From contig NZ_JAFCKF010000003.1 in assembly GCF_018130545.1 (NCBI RefSeq), positions 930,001 to 994,000 of the forward strand: a stretch of DNA of 64,000 nt. Reading direction: 5' to 3'. The DNA comes from Bradyrhizobium tropiciagri (GTDB taxonomy: Bacteria > Pseudomonadota > Alphaproteobacteria > Rhizobiales > Xanthobacteraceae). This document shows, in pieces, positions 62,594 through 64,000 of the stretch. The first letter of the stretch is position 1; each line of letters starts with the position of its first letter. The notes under the pieces are model-generated. The model had not been told where the DNA came from and made no database searches. It saw only the letters and a list, made by a program, of their open reading frames with translations. A program made the position numbers and the translations under genes.

Positions 62594-63616
62594 TTAGGAC
62601 GGCTTGCCGTTGCGGCCGCCCTCTTTGGACATACGGATCCGATAGCGGACTGCGGCTAAGTCCAGACCAAGGCGACTTTCAACACTCCCCCACACCCCAC
62701 GCGGAAATACGAGTGAAAATAAAATCGCTGACGCTCCCAGGCCGATTAAATACCACACTCCGAAAGGACCAAAGACCAGCTCGACAAGGAAGAATATGAG
62801 GGCTCCAAGAATTGTCCCCTCAAAGGTCGCAATGCCGCCAACCAAAACCATAAAAATCATGTAGGCGGTCCATTGAACGCCGAAGAATGTCTTGGGCTGA
62901 AATGTGATTGCCGTGGCGAGCCAGAGCACGCCAGCAGTCGCCGCACAAACCGCTGCAAACAAGAATACGGTTCGCTTGGCATTCAGTGTTTCGACGCCAA
63001 GGGATTGAGCTGCCTCCTCGTTGTCACGAATCGCTTGGATCGCGAGCCCGATCTTTCCTCTGATGAGGAATAAAAAGATTCCTAACAGCGTTAGGACCGA
63101 TGCAAGGCCCGTCCAGTAGATCAAGGCTTGCCGGACTTCCGCGGAGAACGTCGCGAGCGCTATCAGCGATGTTCCGGTCTCACCCTGCACAACGCCGTCA
63201 AGATTGACGATAAAGTGGGCTAGCTCTGCGAGTATCCACATTCCAATTGCGAATTCTCCCTCACGCAATCGCAACATCAGCCACGACACCGGGACTGCAA
63301 ATGCACCAACCACGGCGATCGAAGCAAGCATAGCCAAGAACACCGGCATCCCAGCGTCAGAAAGCCGAATTGTTGCATAGGCGCTGAGGCCAAAGAACAA
63401 CTGCTGACCGATCGAGACGAGGCCAGCGAAGCCGGCAAGCGCGTTCCACCCGGTCGCCAGCATGATGTAGACAAACAGAGTAGTAAGGCGATCAAGCATA
63501 CTCGCCGACAGCAAGAGCGGAGCCATCCCAAGCAGAACGACAAGGAAGGACGCGGCGACTCCTCCGACGATAGCCGGCGTCGTTCGACGAGTAACGAAGT
63601 AGATGGACTCCTGCAT
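62594..63616 (-). CDS. Liv-type ABC transporter permease (LivM-like)
   Basis: A 340-residue LivM permease. NALAGFAGLVSIGQQLFFGL near residue 55 and IQAIRDNEEAAQSLGVETLN near 215 are diagnostic. ATG 63616 overlaps the LivH stop by one base (TAATG); a longer frame to 63796 lies inside LivH. The ATPases and binding protein must lie elsewhere or beyond the window. Confidence 0.92.
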   Translation of the reverse strand: MQESIYFVTRRTTPAIVGGVAASFLVVLLGMAPLLLSASMLDRLTTLFVYIMLATGWNALAGFAGLVSIGQQLFFGLSAYATIRLSDAGMPVFLAMLASIAVVGAFAVPVSWLMLRLREGEFAIGMWILAELAHFIVNLDGVVQGETGTSLIALATFSAEVRQALIYWTGLASVLTLLGIFLFLIRGKIGLAIQAIRDNEEAAQSLGVETLNAKRTVFLFAAVCAATAGVLWLATAITFQPKTFFGVQWTAYMIFMVLVGGIATFEGTILGALIFFLVELVFGPFGVWYLIGLGASAILFSLVFPRGVWGSVESRLGLDLAAVRYRIRMSKEGGRNGKPS

Positions 63617-64000
63617 TAGCGCTTGCCAGTTAGGAATTCGAACCGAAATCTTAGATATCTTTCCATGAGGTAACCACGCAGCAACAACACCAGCAGAAAG
63701 GTGGCATGACCCGCTATCATGAACCCTTGCGAATTCACCTGGGCACCGATTGACTGTGCGACGCCCAGCAGGACGCCCCCAGCTAAAGTACCCCACAGCG
63801 ACCCTACACCGCCGATCACTGCGGCTTCGAACGCGAAGACTAGTTGTGGCGCTCCTGAGTAGGGATCGAAAGTCGCCCGGATTGCGAGAAAAGCACCGGC
63901 GACGGCAGCTGTAGCAGTGGCTATCGCCGCGGCCAGCGCCGCCATCGCCCGAGGATTAACACCAGTCATTGCCACTGTATCGGGATCTTGGGCGGTCGCA
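63616..64000 (-). CDS. Liv-type ABC transporter permease (LivH-like), 3' part
   Basis: The C-terminal part of a LivH permease, open to the window edge. The first visible residues read ATAQDPDTVAMTGVN, the LivH contact loop, then AFEAAVIGGVGSLWG. The 5' part is beyond 64000. Confidence 0.9.
   Translation of the reverse strand, partial: ATAQDPDTVAMTGVNPRAMAALAAAIATATAAVAGAFLAIRATFDPYSGAPQLVFAFEAAVIGGVGSLWGTLAGGVLLGVAQSIGAQVNSQGFMIAGHATFLLVLLLRGYLMERYLRFRFEFLTGKR

Noticed and set aside
1-64000. CRISPR arrays, tRNA, rRNA, prophage or plasmid origin
   Set aside because: No regular direct repeats, tRNA-like cloverleaf or phage genes were seen.

Overview
This window looks like accessory catabolic DNA from an alphaproteobacterium of the Bradyrhizobium/Rhodopseudomonas type. 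The evidence is the density of Liv-type ABC transporters, GntR-free but TetR/AraC/IclR/MarR-rich regulation, a P450 of the CYP199 kind known from Rhodopseudomonas, and moderately GC-rich sequence. No rRNA, tRNA, CRISPR array or intact insertion sequence is visible. Almost every gene is for uptake, oxidation or regulation of small organic compounds. Organism assignment is inference from gene content only.

Layout. (1) 1-8.5 kb: a minus-strand ribose-type ABC transporter (including a fused ATPase-permease), its binding protein, an AraC regulator, an aldehyde dehydrogenase and a small DUF6616-like protein. (2) 9.2-21 kb: one long minus-strand operon, in transcription order ThDP-dependent lyase, SDR, Zn alcohol dehydrogenase, a complete Liv transporter (binding protein, H, M, G, F), a linalool dehydratase/isomerase-like protein, and a leaderless SCO-like protein. 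Two paralogous TetR genes bracket it; a -35/-10 pair with two TGAACGCGTTCA-type palindromes 30 bp apart lies at its head. (3) 21-44.3 kb: an aromatic-acid type regulon. A chemoreceptor, an SDR, a reductase/Rieske oxygenase/TIM-barrel operon, a CYP199-like P450 plus Liv transporter operon, and an acyl-CoA ligase/acyl-CoA dehydrogenase pair. These five transcription units share a conserved promoter/operator sequence, one copy lying beside a MarR-family gene.

(4) 44.3-57.5 kb: a nitrogen-compound module. A ~9 kb minus-strand operon carries an isocyanide-hydratase-like DJ-1 protein, NMT1/SsuA-type binding protein, aldehyde dehydrogenase, RidA, a YtcJ/NfdA-type amidohydrolase, SsuB/SsuC-type ABC subunits, a second DUF6616-like protein, a second isocyanide-hydratase-like protein and a GlxA-type regulator. 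Another YtcJ-type amidohydrolase, a cytochrome c and another GlxA regulator are next to it. The gene set would fit isonitrile to N-formamide to amine to aldehyde to acid, although an amine-oxidising enzyme is not seen. (5) 57.6-64 kb: a TTT-receptor/RidA/LigI-like hydrolase operon (hydrolase frameshifted) divergent from IclR, then an outer-membrane MetA-pathway protein and the start of another Liv transporter cut by the window edge.

The most interesting items are the linalool dehydratase/isomerase homologue in a transporter operon with two flanking TetR paralogues, the five-promoter regulon, and the isonitrile-type operon within an unusual concentration of seven DJ-1/PfpI-fold proteins.
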